From: Sedimenticola thiotaurini
GTDB lineage: Bacteria > Pseudomonadota > Gammaproteobacteria > Chromatiales > Chromatiaceae
Assembly: GCA_007713595.1 (NCBI GenBank)
Contig: VMRY01000040.1
Coordinates: forward strand, 1-64,000
DNA: 64,000 nucleotides
Direction of reading: 5' to 3'
Shown one piece after another: positions 1-8,846 of this stretch (positions are counted from its first letter, which is position 1; each line of letters opens with the position of its first letter). The notes beneath the pieces were generated by a model. That model did not search any database. It saw only the letters and a list, made by a program, of their open reading frames with translations, and was not told the DNA's origin. The translations under genes and the position numbers were made by a program.

Positions 1-1281
1 ATACGCCCCCGCCACTTGATCAATACCATTATCAATCGTGTTGAACGAGCAAGAGTACTGGAGAAAAAACAGCACTATCCAATTAATCGTGATCCGGTGA
101 CGGGACTTTACAGCAGACGCTATTTTTATGAAAAGCTGGATGCTGTAGCCACCGAAACACAACTACTCACAACCATTGGTGGTGTACTTTACATAGCACT
201 TCCAGAAAACTCCGGGCAGAGCAATCAAGCGGAGCTCAACCGATTCCTTGCCAACTTGTGCAACCATATCGCTGAACTGCTTGAAGAGCAGGATGTGGCT
301 GCGCGCATAGATGATGACAGCATCGCCATATTGGTACTACGTCCGCATCAGAAGAACATCATCGCACTGGCCGAAAAGCTATCTGTACGAATCCAGGGAC
401 TGAAAGGTGGGACGCAAAACACACCTCATACCGGCATTGCATTAATTGGAGATCAAATCACTAATGCATCTGAATTGATGGCTAATGCCGCTGCGGCATG
501 TGCTGATATTAAGCACACCGCTCAACTGTTGAAGATCTATGAGGAGGGGGATGGCAAAAGAAACAGCGATACGCCCACAGCCCTTCCTGCATTATTGAAG
601 CGGGCGTTACAAAGGAACAGCTTCCAACTCCTTTTCAGGACATTAGGCCACCCCCACAAATCCGAGCCTGAGGCATATGAGCTGAAACTCCGCCTTCGAC
701 TACCAGATGGAAAACAGCTGGGTAATGCTGAAATCATAAAGCTGGCAGATGAAGCCGGACTGGCGCTACAAGTCAGTCAATTGCTGATTGAGAACGCACT
801 GAAAACACAGGAAGAGAAACGAGCAGAGGGTAAACAGGTCAATCTGTTTATTGAACTGGCCTCCAGTACAATATTTGAAGGAACACTAACCGGGTGGCTG
901 AAAGATCAACTGCGCGCAAGGCAGATGGTTGGCTTTGGTCTGGTCTTTGAGTATCGGATTGCAGATCTCAGTGCCAACCTGAAAGTTTGCAAGCAACATT
1001 TCGCTGATCTTAGAGAGATGGGTATTCAGGTATCACTTGCTCGCTTTGGCGCCAGTAACGCTGCCATAAAAGTGCTTCACTACCTCCACGCTGAGTATGT
1101 TCATATAGCAGGCCCCATACTGGAAGAAGATGACCAGTCAATAAAAGAGGTTGTGAAACAGATACAGCAGAACCATACTAAAATTATCTTACCCGCTCGA
1201 CAGGAACCCGATTCGATCCAGCCGCTCTGGAGAGAGTCGGCCGATCTGGTCCCAATCATTTCGGGCACAACCAGACATTGA
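1..1281 (+). CDS. GGDEF/EAL-type signalling protein, 5' end truncated by window; both catalytic motifs look degenerate
   Basis: Frame is open to base 1 upstream of the listed ORF start. RDPVTGLYSRRYFYEKL is typical of GGDEF domain starts; the C-terminal half resembles EAL folds (VSLARFGASNAAIKVLHYLHAEYVHI). Confidence 0.7.
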   Translation: MRPRHLINTIINRVERARVLEKKQHYPINRDPVTGLYSRRYFYEKLDAVATETQLLTTIGGVLYIALPENSGQSNQAELNRFLANLCNHIAELLEEQDVAARIDDDSIAILVLRPHQKNIIALAEKLSVRIQGLKGGTQNTPHTGIALIGDQITNASELMANAAAACADIKHTAQLLKIYEEGDGKRNSDTPTALPALLKRALQRNSFQLLFRTLGHPHKSEPEAYELKLRLRLPDGKQLGNAEIIKLADEAGLALQVSQLLIENALKTQEEKRAEGKQVNLFIELASSTIFEGTLTGWLKDQLRARQMVGFGLVFEYRIADLSANLKVCKQHFADLREMGIQVSLARFGASNAAIKVLHYLHAEYVHIAGPILEEDDQSIKEVVKQIQQNHTKIILPARQEPDSIQPLWRESADLVPIISGTTRH

Positions 1282-1296
1282 TATTCGATTGATTAT

Positions 1297-1980
1297 ATGA
1301 GCATACCAATTGATCAGCATGAGCGTCTAAGCCAATGTATCGAGTTCCTTAATAAGAATGACAAGCAACTCAACACCCTGTTTTATTCACAGGCTTCATT
1401 GGCCAAGCTAGAGAAAGGGCAACCTATTTGTCATGAAGGCAACAGCTGTAGTCAACTTGCCATAGTGCTTAATGGAACAGCGCGTGTATATAAATTAGGT
1501 GAGAATGGTAAGGAAATTACGCTTTATCGCGTAGGCCAGGGAGAGAGCTGCATACTGACCGCTTCCTGCATCCTTAGCGAGATCCCCTTCCCCGCCTTTG
1601 CTGTTTGTGACACGAATATTGAAGCTGCAATCATACCCTCGCATGTCGTTCAGTCATGGCTGGCGGAATCCTCCGTATGGCGAGACTATATCTTTGGCCT
1701 GGTAGCGACACGTCTTTCAAATATTATCCAAGTTGTGGAGGACGTGGTATTCAGAAGAATGGATCGGCGAATTGCGGGCTACCTCTACAACCAGGCAAGT
1801 AAGGGTAATGCGGCTATCTCGACCACACATCAGGTTATTGCTTCAGAACTTGGCACTTCAAGAGAGGTTGTGAGTAGAATTCTCAAAGAGTTTGAACATG
1901 AAGACCTCATAAAAGTAACCCGCGGCACAATACAGCTTATCGATCTCGACACTCTCCGAACCAAACAGCACGTATCTTAA
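1297..1980 (+). CDS. Crp/Fnr family transcriptional regulator
   Basis: cNMP-binding-like N-terminus and HTH 'HQVIASELGTSREVVSRILKEFEHEDLI'; no FNR-type N-terminal CxxC cluster. Confidence 0.85.
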   Translation: MSIPIDQHERLSQCIEFLNKNDKQLNTLFYSQASLAKLEKGQPICHEGNSCSQLAIVLNGTARVYKLGENGKEITLYRVGQGESCILTASCILSEIPFPAFAVCDTNIEAAIIPSHVVQSWLAESSVWRDYIFGLVATRLSNIIQVVEDVVFRRMDRRIAGYLYNQASKGNAAISTTHQVIASELGTSREVVSRILKEFEHEDLIKVTRGTIQLIDLDTLRTKQHVS

Positions 1981-2117
1981 GATTATTATCAACCTGTTTA
2001 CATGCAGCGTTGTGTAACATTATCACAGACAAGATGCGTACTAACTGATTATCCTGCACGTTGTTAAATGGGGTAATACCTACCTCGCCAGCCATTTGCT
2101 TGATAAGGGAGCTTAGG

Positions 2118-2306
2118 ATGAAAAAGAACATGGGCGGAATTGATAGAGGACTGCGGGCATTGGCCGGAATTGGTTTAATTGCCTGGGGACTTGCTACTCA
2201 GAACTGGTGGGGGGCCATTGGTATAATCCCTCTGTTCACTGCTGCTATCAGCTGGTGTCCAGCCTACCTGCCGTTCGGATTAAGTACCTGCAAGACACCA
2301 AAATAA
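2118..2306 (+). CDS. DUF2892 / YgaP-like small membrane protein
   Basis: MKKNMGGIDRGLRALAGIGLIAWGL...GIIPLFTAAISWCPAYLPFGLSTC is typical of the family; ATG at 2118 preferred over the ORF-track start. Confidence 0.8.
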   Translation: MKKNMGGIDRGLRALAGIGLIAWGLATQNWWGAIGIIPLFTAAISWCPAYLPFGLSTCKTPK

Positions 2307-2322
2307 CCGGGATGGGTGTTGC

Positions 2323-3384
2323 CTATTCAGGCTCCGGCAACACCCTGTTCGGCCAAGCACTAATCACTGCCTGGACAAGTGTAGCCAAGGGGATAGCAAA
2401 AAACACTCCCCAAAATCCCCAGAGCCCGCCAAATACCAGGATCGCCACAATAATTGCAACGGGGTGCAGGTTAACCACTTCGGAGAATAACAGTGGCACC
2501 AGAACATTCCCATCCAAGGCCTGAATGACAAAATAGGCTACGCTAAGCCAGATAAAGTCATTACCCCATCCCCATTGAAACCAGGCAATCAAAATCACTG
2601 GAAGAGTAACAACGGCTGCGCCAATATAGGGAATAATGACCGAGAGCCCCACCAACACTGCCAACAACACGGCATATTGCAGCCCCATAAAAGTGAAGGA
2701 TATAAAGCTGGTCGCGCCAACAATAATAATCTCCCAAAACTTGCCGCGCACATAGTTGGCAATCTGTCCATCCATATCGTGCCATACGGTATCGGCAAAT
2801 TTTCTGTCTCGAGGCAGAAAATTAAGGGCCCAGTCGATGATGATTTTTTTATCCTTGAGGAAGAAAAAAACCAGTAATGGCATCAGAATAAGATAAACGA
2901 GCAAGGTGATAAGTCCTACGACTGAAGAGAGCGAGACAGACAATACGCGTTGACCTAATCCCGCAATCTCCCGCTGCAGAATAATGATAACTTCCTTCAC
3001 TTGCTCGACCGATATCAACTCTGGATACCGCTCTGGAAGCAGCATCAACAGACGCTGACCTTCTGTCATCATGGATGGTATTTGCTGGAATAGCTGTGTT
3101 GCCTGACGCGATAACTCAGGCATTAGAACGAACAGGATGAGCGTGACGAATAGCAGGAATGCAACGAAAACAACCAGAACAGAGGGGAAACGGGGTATAC
3201 CCATTCGCTGAATTTTACTGACCAACCCCTCGAGCAGATAAGCTATGACAGCGCTTGCCAAAACTGGCGTCAGCATCTCCCCCATCGTGATAATGATGGC
3301 AAAACCTGCCAGCAGAAAGAGGGCAAGAAATATAACCTCGGGATCAGAAAAATGACGTTTAAACCAATCTGTCAGAAATTGCAT
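2323..3384 (-). CDS. AI-2E family transporter / PerM-like permease
   Basis: 353 aa polytopic protein with family features (FFLKDKK, LVGLSVIIPYIGAAVVTLPVILIA, DGNVLVPLLFSEVVNLHPVAIIVAILVFGGLWGFWGVFFAIPLA). Confidence 0.85.
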   Translation of the reverse strand: MQFLTDWFKRHFSDPEVIFLALFLLAGFAIIITMGEMLTPVLASAVIAYLLEGLVSKIQRMGIPRFPSVLVVFVAFLLFVTLILFVLMPELSRQATQLFQQIPSMMTEGQRLLMLLPERYPELISVEQVKEVIIILQREIAGLGQRVLSVSLSSVVGLITLLVYLILMPLLVFFFLKDKKIIIDWALNFLPRDRKFADTVWHDMDGQIANYVRGKFWEIIIVGATSFISFTFMGLQYAVLLAVLVGLSVIIPYIGAAVVTLPVILIAWFQWGWGNDFIWLSVAYFVIQALDGNVLVPLLFSEVVNLHPVAIIVAILVFGGLWGFWGVFFAIPLATLVQAVISAWPNRVLPEPE

Positions 3385-3407
3385 CCGTAGGCCTATTAGT
3401 CAGTTAC

Positions 3408-3797
3408 TTACTTTTCATCCAGCTTTGCAACAAACTCCCTGTGATGTCGACTGAACAGTGCTTCCAGCTCGTCTATCACATCATGGGCCGCACGTCCCTG
3501 CATGATGTGGGCCGTCATCAGGGAAGAGGTTTCTGTCAACAAATTTGCTCTTTCCAGCATATGATAACTTGTTGAGAGTCGCTTAATGGCTGCAACAACA
3601 CTCTCACTCTCTGGCCTGGCGATCGGTACTGGTTCAAGTGGAACATCCATCTCGGCAGCCTCATCCGTATTGCCGCCTCGCTGCGCCAAAAACTCAGCAA
3701 AAGACAGCAGGCTGAGTTTATCCTGTTCATTTAGATCAGAATAGAGTTTAACCAGCTTTCGCACATCCGCTGAAAGCTTCTGCCTAGGAAGCAGCAT
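3408..3797 (-). CDS. conserved hypothetical protein
   Basis: 129 aa ORF, tightly spaced with the upstream LysR gene on the same strand; no domain recognised. Confidence 0.6.
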   Translation of the reverse strand: MLLPRQKLSADVRKLVKLYSDLNEQDKLSLLSFAEFLAQRGGNTDEAAEMDVPLEPVPIARPESESVVAAIKRLSTSYHMLERANLLTETSSLMTAHIMQGRAAHDVIDELEALFSRHHREFVAKLDEK

Positions 3798-3799
3798 GA

Positions 3800-4714
3800 T
3801 CAGTCAATGCAGTCGTTCTTATGTTCTTCGCAATACTTCTGTGCAAATTCAAGCAACTCTTCCATCACCCGGGCACGAAACTTCTGCTTCTGATGGACAA
3901 AAGAGAAGGGTCTTTCAAGCGAAGGTTCCAGATTAATAGCCACCAGCGTATTCAGCTTCAACTCTTTCTGAATAGTTGCCCTGGAAACAACAGAGATCCC
4001 CATACCCGCTTCAACAGCACCTTTCACTGCCTCGGGACTGCCCAATTCCATCGAAATGTTCAGATCGTCAACATTATCCTTAATCTGTGCAAGATACTCA
4101 TTGATTACCTCACGTGTACCCGAACCCTCTTCGCGACAGATGAAGGGATACTTTATAAGGTCTTCATAGGTAAGTGTCGTACGTCCAGCCTCTGGATGAC
4201 CGGGAGGAACAATAGCGACCAGTTGGTCAGCCTTGCAGATCTCGACAACCAGATTTTTATTGGCGACTGGCGCCTCTACCACTCCGAGATCAATGGCGTT
4301 ATTCTCCACCATTGAGACAATGCCTTCGGTGTTGGAGACCTTGAGATGGATGTTGACATCCGGATACTTTACCTTGAAGTCACCCAGCAGTGCTGGGAGC
4401 ATATATTCTGCAATCGTTGTACTCGCACCGATAGTCAGCGATCCGCTGATCTCACCCGTCATGGCACGTACTGAATTTTCCATCTCAGAATAGAGTTCGA
4501 AAATCTTGGCCGCATATTCATAAACATGGGCCCCAGCATCAGTCAAACTAATACGATTATGCGTTCGGTCAAACAGGCGTGTATTGAAATAGTCTTCAAG
4601 CTGCCTGACCTGAAAGGTTACTGCTGGCTGCGTCATATGAAGAGATTCTGCTGCCTTGGTGAAACTGAGCAACCGTGCAACAGTATGAAACACCTGGAGT
4701 CTGCGATCGGCCAT
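3800..4714 (-). CDS. LysR family transcriptional regulator
   Basis: N-terminal HTH 'LQVFHTVARLLSFTKAAESLHMTQPAVTFQVRQLEDYFNTRLFDR' and substrate-binding domain. Confidence 0.9.
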   Translation of the reverse strand: MADRRLQVFHTVARLLSFTKAAESLHMTQPAVTFQVRQLEDYFNTRLFDRTHNRISLTDAGAHVYEYAAKIFELYSEMENSVRAMTGEISGSLTIGASTTIAEYMLPALLGDFKVKYPDVNIHLKVSNTEGIVSMVENNAIDLGVVEAPVANKNLVVEICKADQLVAIVPPGHPEAGRTTLTYEDLIKYPFICREEGSGTREVINEYLAQIKDNVDDLNISMELGSPEAVKGAVEAGMGISVVSRATIQKELKLNTLVAINLEPSLERPFSFVHQKQKFRARVMEELLEFAQKYCEEHKNDCID

Positions 4715-4866
4715 ATGATATCCCCACAGAAAGTATTCTAATAAAATCTTTTTATAGCATATCTACCCTAGAAATTGCTAATGATTTTAGAAGATCATGA
4801 AATATTAATATCCAGGCCGCCATTTGATAGCATGACTGCACCCTTAACCCCGCGATAAAGATATTA

Positions 4867-5766
4867 TCAATTACCCCTCTCGACCAGGGAACGCAGGATT
4901 GTCTCAATAGCTCCGGGAGCCTTGATAATGCGTGTAAAACTGTGTTCACCCGTCCGCTCCAGATCAGGAAAGTCCAGCGGCAGTTTAAATCTTGGATGCA
5001 GTGTAAAGACCTTTCCTTTCTGGGCCACCACCACATAGGGCAATCTGGCTGTGTGCTTCAGCAAAGTCGTATCAATAGCAGTTGTAATAGATTTATCACT
5101 GCCCTCTCCTCGTAGAATTGAAATACCAAAGATAGAAGCAGATTCGCCTGGAATATCTATTCTAAAAACCCTTCCCAACCCACTATCAGGTTTGGATAGA
5201 TTCTGTTCGATTGTATTCAGGGCCGCAGAATGGCTACTAAATTGTCCTAATTGCAGAAAATCCGCAAAGGATTCCATCCCATAAGAGTATTTGTAGTTGG
5301 ATAGCGTCGCCGGAGATATCCCCTTAGACCCAAATGCCTCCTGAGCCCCTAGCAGAGTTCGAAGTTGTTTACTCACCACGGCCAACTCGCCTTTTACCTG
5401 ATAGGCATACTGTAAATACTCAGGATTGGTATAGGCCACCTGCAACTTGTTGCCCACGCGGGTAAAAGATATTCGTAATGCCGCCAGAAACAGTGCGCCA
5501 ATATCCTTTTCAGCCAGTTTCCTCAAATAATCATTCGTTATTACAATTACATGGCTGGACTGATCAGGTGCATATTCTCCAACCAACTCAAAGCCTCCAT
5601 CTGCTATAGCCTCTTTCACCTCAATAAGGGTCTTGACCATATCAACCTGAACATTTGAAACGAGAATATATGGCTTTAGTAGCAAGTCGTTCGCCACAGC
5701 GCCACGAGCAAAGAGAAGCGAAAGCAGTGTTACAACAAACCATTTATTTGTCATCCGGATATCCAT
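4867..5766 (-). CDS. putative exported protein with DUF302-like region
   Basis: N-terminal signal peptide (WFVVTLLSLLFARGAVA); 'KVKEAI..GGFELVGEY' and 'LQVAYTNPEYLQYAY' resemble DUF302. Confidence 0.55.
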   Translation of the reverse strand: MDIRMTNKWFVVTLLSLLFARGAVANDLLLKPYILVSNVQVDMVKTLIEVKEAIADGGFELVGEYAPDQSSHVIVITNDYLRKLAEKDIGALFLAALRISFTRVGNKLQVAYTNPEYLQYAYQVKGELAVVSKQLRTLLGAQEAFGSKGISPATLSNYKYSYGMESFADFLQLGQFSSHSAALNTIEQNLSKPDSGLGRVFRIDIPGESASIFGISILRGEGSDKSITTAIDTTLLKHTARLPYVVVAQKGKVFTLHPRFKLPLDFPDLERTGEHSFTRIIKAPGAIETILRSLVERGN

Positions 5767-6083
5767 TCCATCAATACCAATGAATAAGAGACACTATGAT
5801 TCACCGTTAGAAAAAACGAAAACGATAAGTTCCCGCACACACACCATAGCTTTCTGGAATTGTGCGGAACATCAAACTGTCAAATGTCAGTAAACGTTAT
5901 AACACATATGTCACAGGCCTGTTTCAAACGGTTGTGCGAATAAAAACAAGATGATAGATTCGGCGGAATAATTATATTAATGGTCGGGAAACGCCCCTTA
6001 AAAACGACTAGCTGTTCACTGTTAATTCTATATTCATGTTAATCCGCCATTGGCTGGAACCAAATTTCACGGGGAAAACTTAG

Positions 6084-7319
6084 ATGAAAAAACTTGCACT
6101 CATTTCAGCAGTATCACTGACAGTTTCAGGCCAGGCAATGGCGGCGGCCTACAAGCTACCAGAGAACTCAATCAACGGAACAGCCCTATCGGCCGCCTAC
6201 GTAGCCAATGCACATGGTGCCGATGCTGCCTACTATAATCCTGCTGCCATGGTCTTTAATGACGGGGGCGCAACATTAGAAGCAAGTCTAACCGGAATTC
6301 ATCTGAGCAGCATGGATTATACCGGTGCGGGAGGATCTGATTCTTCTAAAAAGGAGAATTTTTTAATCCCAACATTTCATTATGTCAGCCCTGCAATGGG
6401 TAATGCACGGTTCGGTCTATCTGTCGTTACTCCTGCTGGATTAACTAAGCGCTGGGCTGGTGTTGGGGCTTCTACAGCAGAAGAATTTACTCTCAAGACC
6501 GTTGAAATTAATCCAACGGCCGCCTACAAATTTAATGATCAATTTTCTGTAGCAGCAGGGGCTAGGGTTATTTATAGCAAAGGGATTGTAAAAAGCGGCC
6601 TCCCGGCTGCTGGATTCCGAGACATGGAAGGTGATTCATTTGATTTCGGTTACAATCTGGCACTGCTATTCAAACCTACTAATGCTCTCTCACTGGCAGC
6701 TACCTATCGGTCTAAAATAGATCTCACTGTTGAGGGTAATGCACGGGTCGGTTTCACAGCGGGACCAACAACGATGTATAACGGGGATGTATCTGTACTG
6801 GTTCCAGTACCAGCGGCTCTAAATCTTGCCGTCGCATATGATGTCACTCCCGATACCACCGTTGAACTGGTTTTTGAGCGCACCTATTGGTCGGCTTATG
6901 ACCAATTGGATTTCAACTATTCCGTAAACCTTGCAACAATTCATGCGGGATTAGCAGCATACGACAATCCCAGCATCAAGAATTGGTCAGATAGCAATAC
7001 TTATCGAATAGGAGTAAGCCATAAGCTAAACAATAAATGGGATTTAATGGCCGGATTCGCTTATGACAAATCACCAGTTGACAAAAGATATGTTGGCTTT
7101 GAGCTACCAGATACTGATGCAAAAATCTTCTCGGTCGGTGCTAAATACCAATACTCAGACAAAATGACTATTGGCGCTGCATTCCTTTACGATAAAAAAG
7201 ACACGCTCACACTTACACCCGCAGATGGAAATACTGGCAGCGGTGGTGCCTTCACAACAGCAACAGTTGAAGATGCTGCAGCTTATCTCTTTACTGTCGG
7301 TCTAGATTATAAATTCTAA
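6084..7319 (+). CDS. OmpP1/FadL/TodX family outer membrane transporter
   Basis: Signal peptide; 'ALSAAYVANAHGADAAYYNPAAMVF' and C-terminal beta-strand ending in F. Confidence 0.9.
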   Translation: MKKLALISAVSLTVSGQAMAAAYKLPENSINGTALSAAYVANAHGADAAYYNPAAMVFNDGGATLEASLTGIHLSSMDYTGAGGSDSSKKENFLIPTFHYVSPAMGNARFGLSVVTPAGLTKRWAGVGASTAEEFTLKTVEINPTAAYKFNDQFSVAAGARVIYSKGIVKSGLPAAGFRDMEGDSFDFGYNLALLFKPTNALSLAATYRSKIDLTVEGNARVGFTAGPTTMYNGDVSVLVPVPAALNLAVAYDVTPDTTVELVFERTYWSAYDQLDFNYSVNLATIHAGLAAYDNPSIKNWSDSNTYRIGVSHKLNNKWDLMAGFAYDKSPVDKRYVGFELPDTDAKIFSVGAKYQYSDKMTIGAAFLYDKKDTLTLTPADGNTGSGGAFTTATVEDAAAYLFTVGLDYKF

Positions 7320-7392
7320 ATCGGACGAACTGCTAAACCTAGTTTCATAGCTAAATTGTCACAAAACTATAGACAAATATGTAAATAAAAAA

Positions 7393-7425
7393 GCCACGCT
7401 TCAAAAGTAAGCGTGGCTTTTTTTT
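7393..7425. terminator. Rho-independent terminator downstream of the FadL-family gene, possibly bidirectional
   Basis: GCCACGCTT-caaaagt-AAGCGTGGC perfect 9 bp stem followed by TTTTTTTT on + and preceded by an A-tract. Confidence 0.9.
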
Positions 7426-7445
7426 ACTCTCTGACTAATATCTAC

Positions 7446-7925
7446 TTAGATATAAAGGCAGATATCACTTTCACCGGCAAATTCGAAGAAACGGGCTGCG
7501 CCCGCGTATTCAATGCCATCAATAAAGTCAGCAGTATCCATATCAAACAGATCCACTGTCATTTGACAAGCGATCAACCTGACCTCGGCCTCCTGACACA
7601 ATTCGCGAAGCTCTTCAAGACCGGCAACACCCTTGTCTGCCATCTTCTTCTTCATCATCCTGGTCATCATGGACTGCATGCCCGGCAAGGCAGTACCCAG
7701 GACAGGGAACCACTTATCCATGCCTAGCGGCATTGGCATTCCGGGATTACCCAGAGGGGTCACCTGCAGATCGAGTTTCTTACGCAGCAATTGGAGTCCA
7801 TAGAAGGTAAAGAAGATCTCTACCTCATACCCAAGTGCGGCAGCCGTAGATGAAAGGATAAATGGAGGATAGGCCCAATCCAGTGATCCTTTAGTTGCGA
7901 TAATGGCTAATTTCTTTGCTTCCAT
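7446..7925 (-). CDS. DsrE2-like DsrE/F/H family sulfur-carrier protein
   Basis: 'LAIIATKGSLDWAYPPFILSSTAAALGYEVEIFFTFYGLQLL' and 'VRLIACQMTVDLF' with the family cysteine. Confidence 0.85.
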   Translation of the reverse strand: MEAKKLAIIATKGSLDWAYPPFILSSTAAALGYEVEIFFTFYGLQLLRKKLDLQVTPLGNPGMPMPLGMDKWFPVLGTALPGMQSMMTRMMKKKMADKGVAGLEELRELCQEAEVRLIACQMTVDLFDMDTADFIDGIEYAGAARFFEFAGESDICLYI

Positions 7926-7971
7926 CTGAATATCCTCCAGTGGATAAGAATTGATTTCCGATATTGTCGTA

Positions 7972-8202
7972 TTAGGACTTTTTGATCAGAAAGTGGAATT
8001 TGCCACCCTCTTCGCGTGATTCCATCAGCTCATTGCCAGTCTGCTTTGAAAAAGCTTCAAAGTCTTTAACTGAGCCGGGATCAGTCGCAATAATGTGCAG
8101 CACCTTACCTGACTCCATTGCAGTCAGGCTCTTCTTGGCGCGCAGAATAGGCAGTGGACAGTTCAGACCGCTCGCATCCAACTCGTCATCAAAATCAGCC
8201 AT
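7972..8202 (-). CDS. tusA: TusA family sulfurtransferase
   Basis: 76 aa, 'LDASGLNCPLPILRAKKSL' CPxP motif and 'ATDPGSVKDFEAF'. Confidence 0.9.
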   Translation of the reverse strand: MADFDDELDASGLNCPLPILRAKKSLTAMESGKVLHIIATDPGSVKDFEAFSKQTGNELMESREEGGKFHFLIKKS

Positions 8203-8351
8203 GGTAAACCTCCAGTTATTTCGTTTCGTTGTAAGAAAATCAGTCGTATCTTATATTCTAATTATCAAGCAAACGCAAGCCGATCTAAGCAGTAAGGCAT
8301 TGCCTGCCCGCCTGGATTCGGCGCAATATCCCTATCGCTTAATACTGAGAT

Positions 8352-8672
8352 TTACCCATAGGCAACAATACTATAGCCATTACGAGCCCAGTCGATAATC
8401 CCACCCTGCAGATTGATAACGTTTTTAAATCCCTGCTGCATCAGATACATACAGGCATGATAGGAGCGGGCGCCACTGCGGCAGTAGAGAACGATATCCT
8501 GATCCTCGGAAAACTCGTTGATTCTTTGAGGAATCAGATGCATCGGTAGATGCGTTGAGTTGGGCAACATTCCGCCCACCACCTCAGCTTCGCTACGGAT
8601 ATCCAACAGGTAGAGCGCTTCATTTGCTGCCAGCTTACTCTCCAGCTCCTTAGAATTGATCTCTCTAACCAC
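8352..8672 (-). CDS. single-domain rhodanese
   Basis: 'LYLLDIRSEAEVVGGMLPNSTHLPMHLIP' and active-site loop 'VLYCRSGARS'. Confidence 0.9.
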   Translation of the reverse strand: MVREINSKELESKLAANEALYLLDIRSEAEVVGGMLPNSTHLPMHLIPQRINEFSEDQDIVLYCRSGARSYHACMYLMQQGFKNVINLQGGIIDWARNGYSIVAYG

Positions 8673-8846
8673 GCTTTACTCTCTATACAATGATTACCCT
8701 AGTTATTTAGTATATTATAGATTTACTTATATATACAAGCCATGCTATTTATTGTTCCACTCATAACCACATGTTAGAGTTCCGCCTCATTCTATGGGCA
8801 TGATATTCAAGCTCAATGGCTCTATGACTGCTACTGAAGGTAACCG

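Noticed and set aside
4752-5036. 94 aa minus-strand ORF
   Set aside because: Overlaps the exported-protein gene in another frame; no support.
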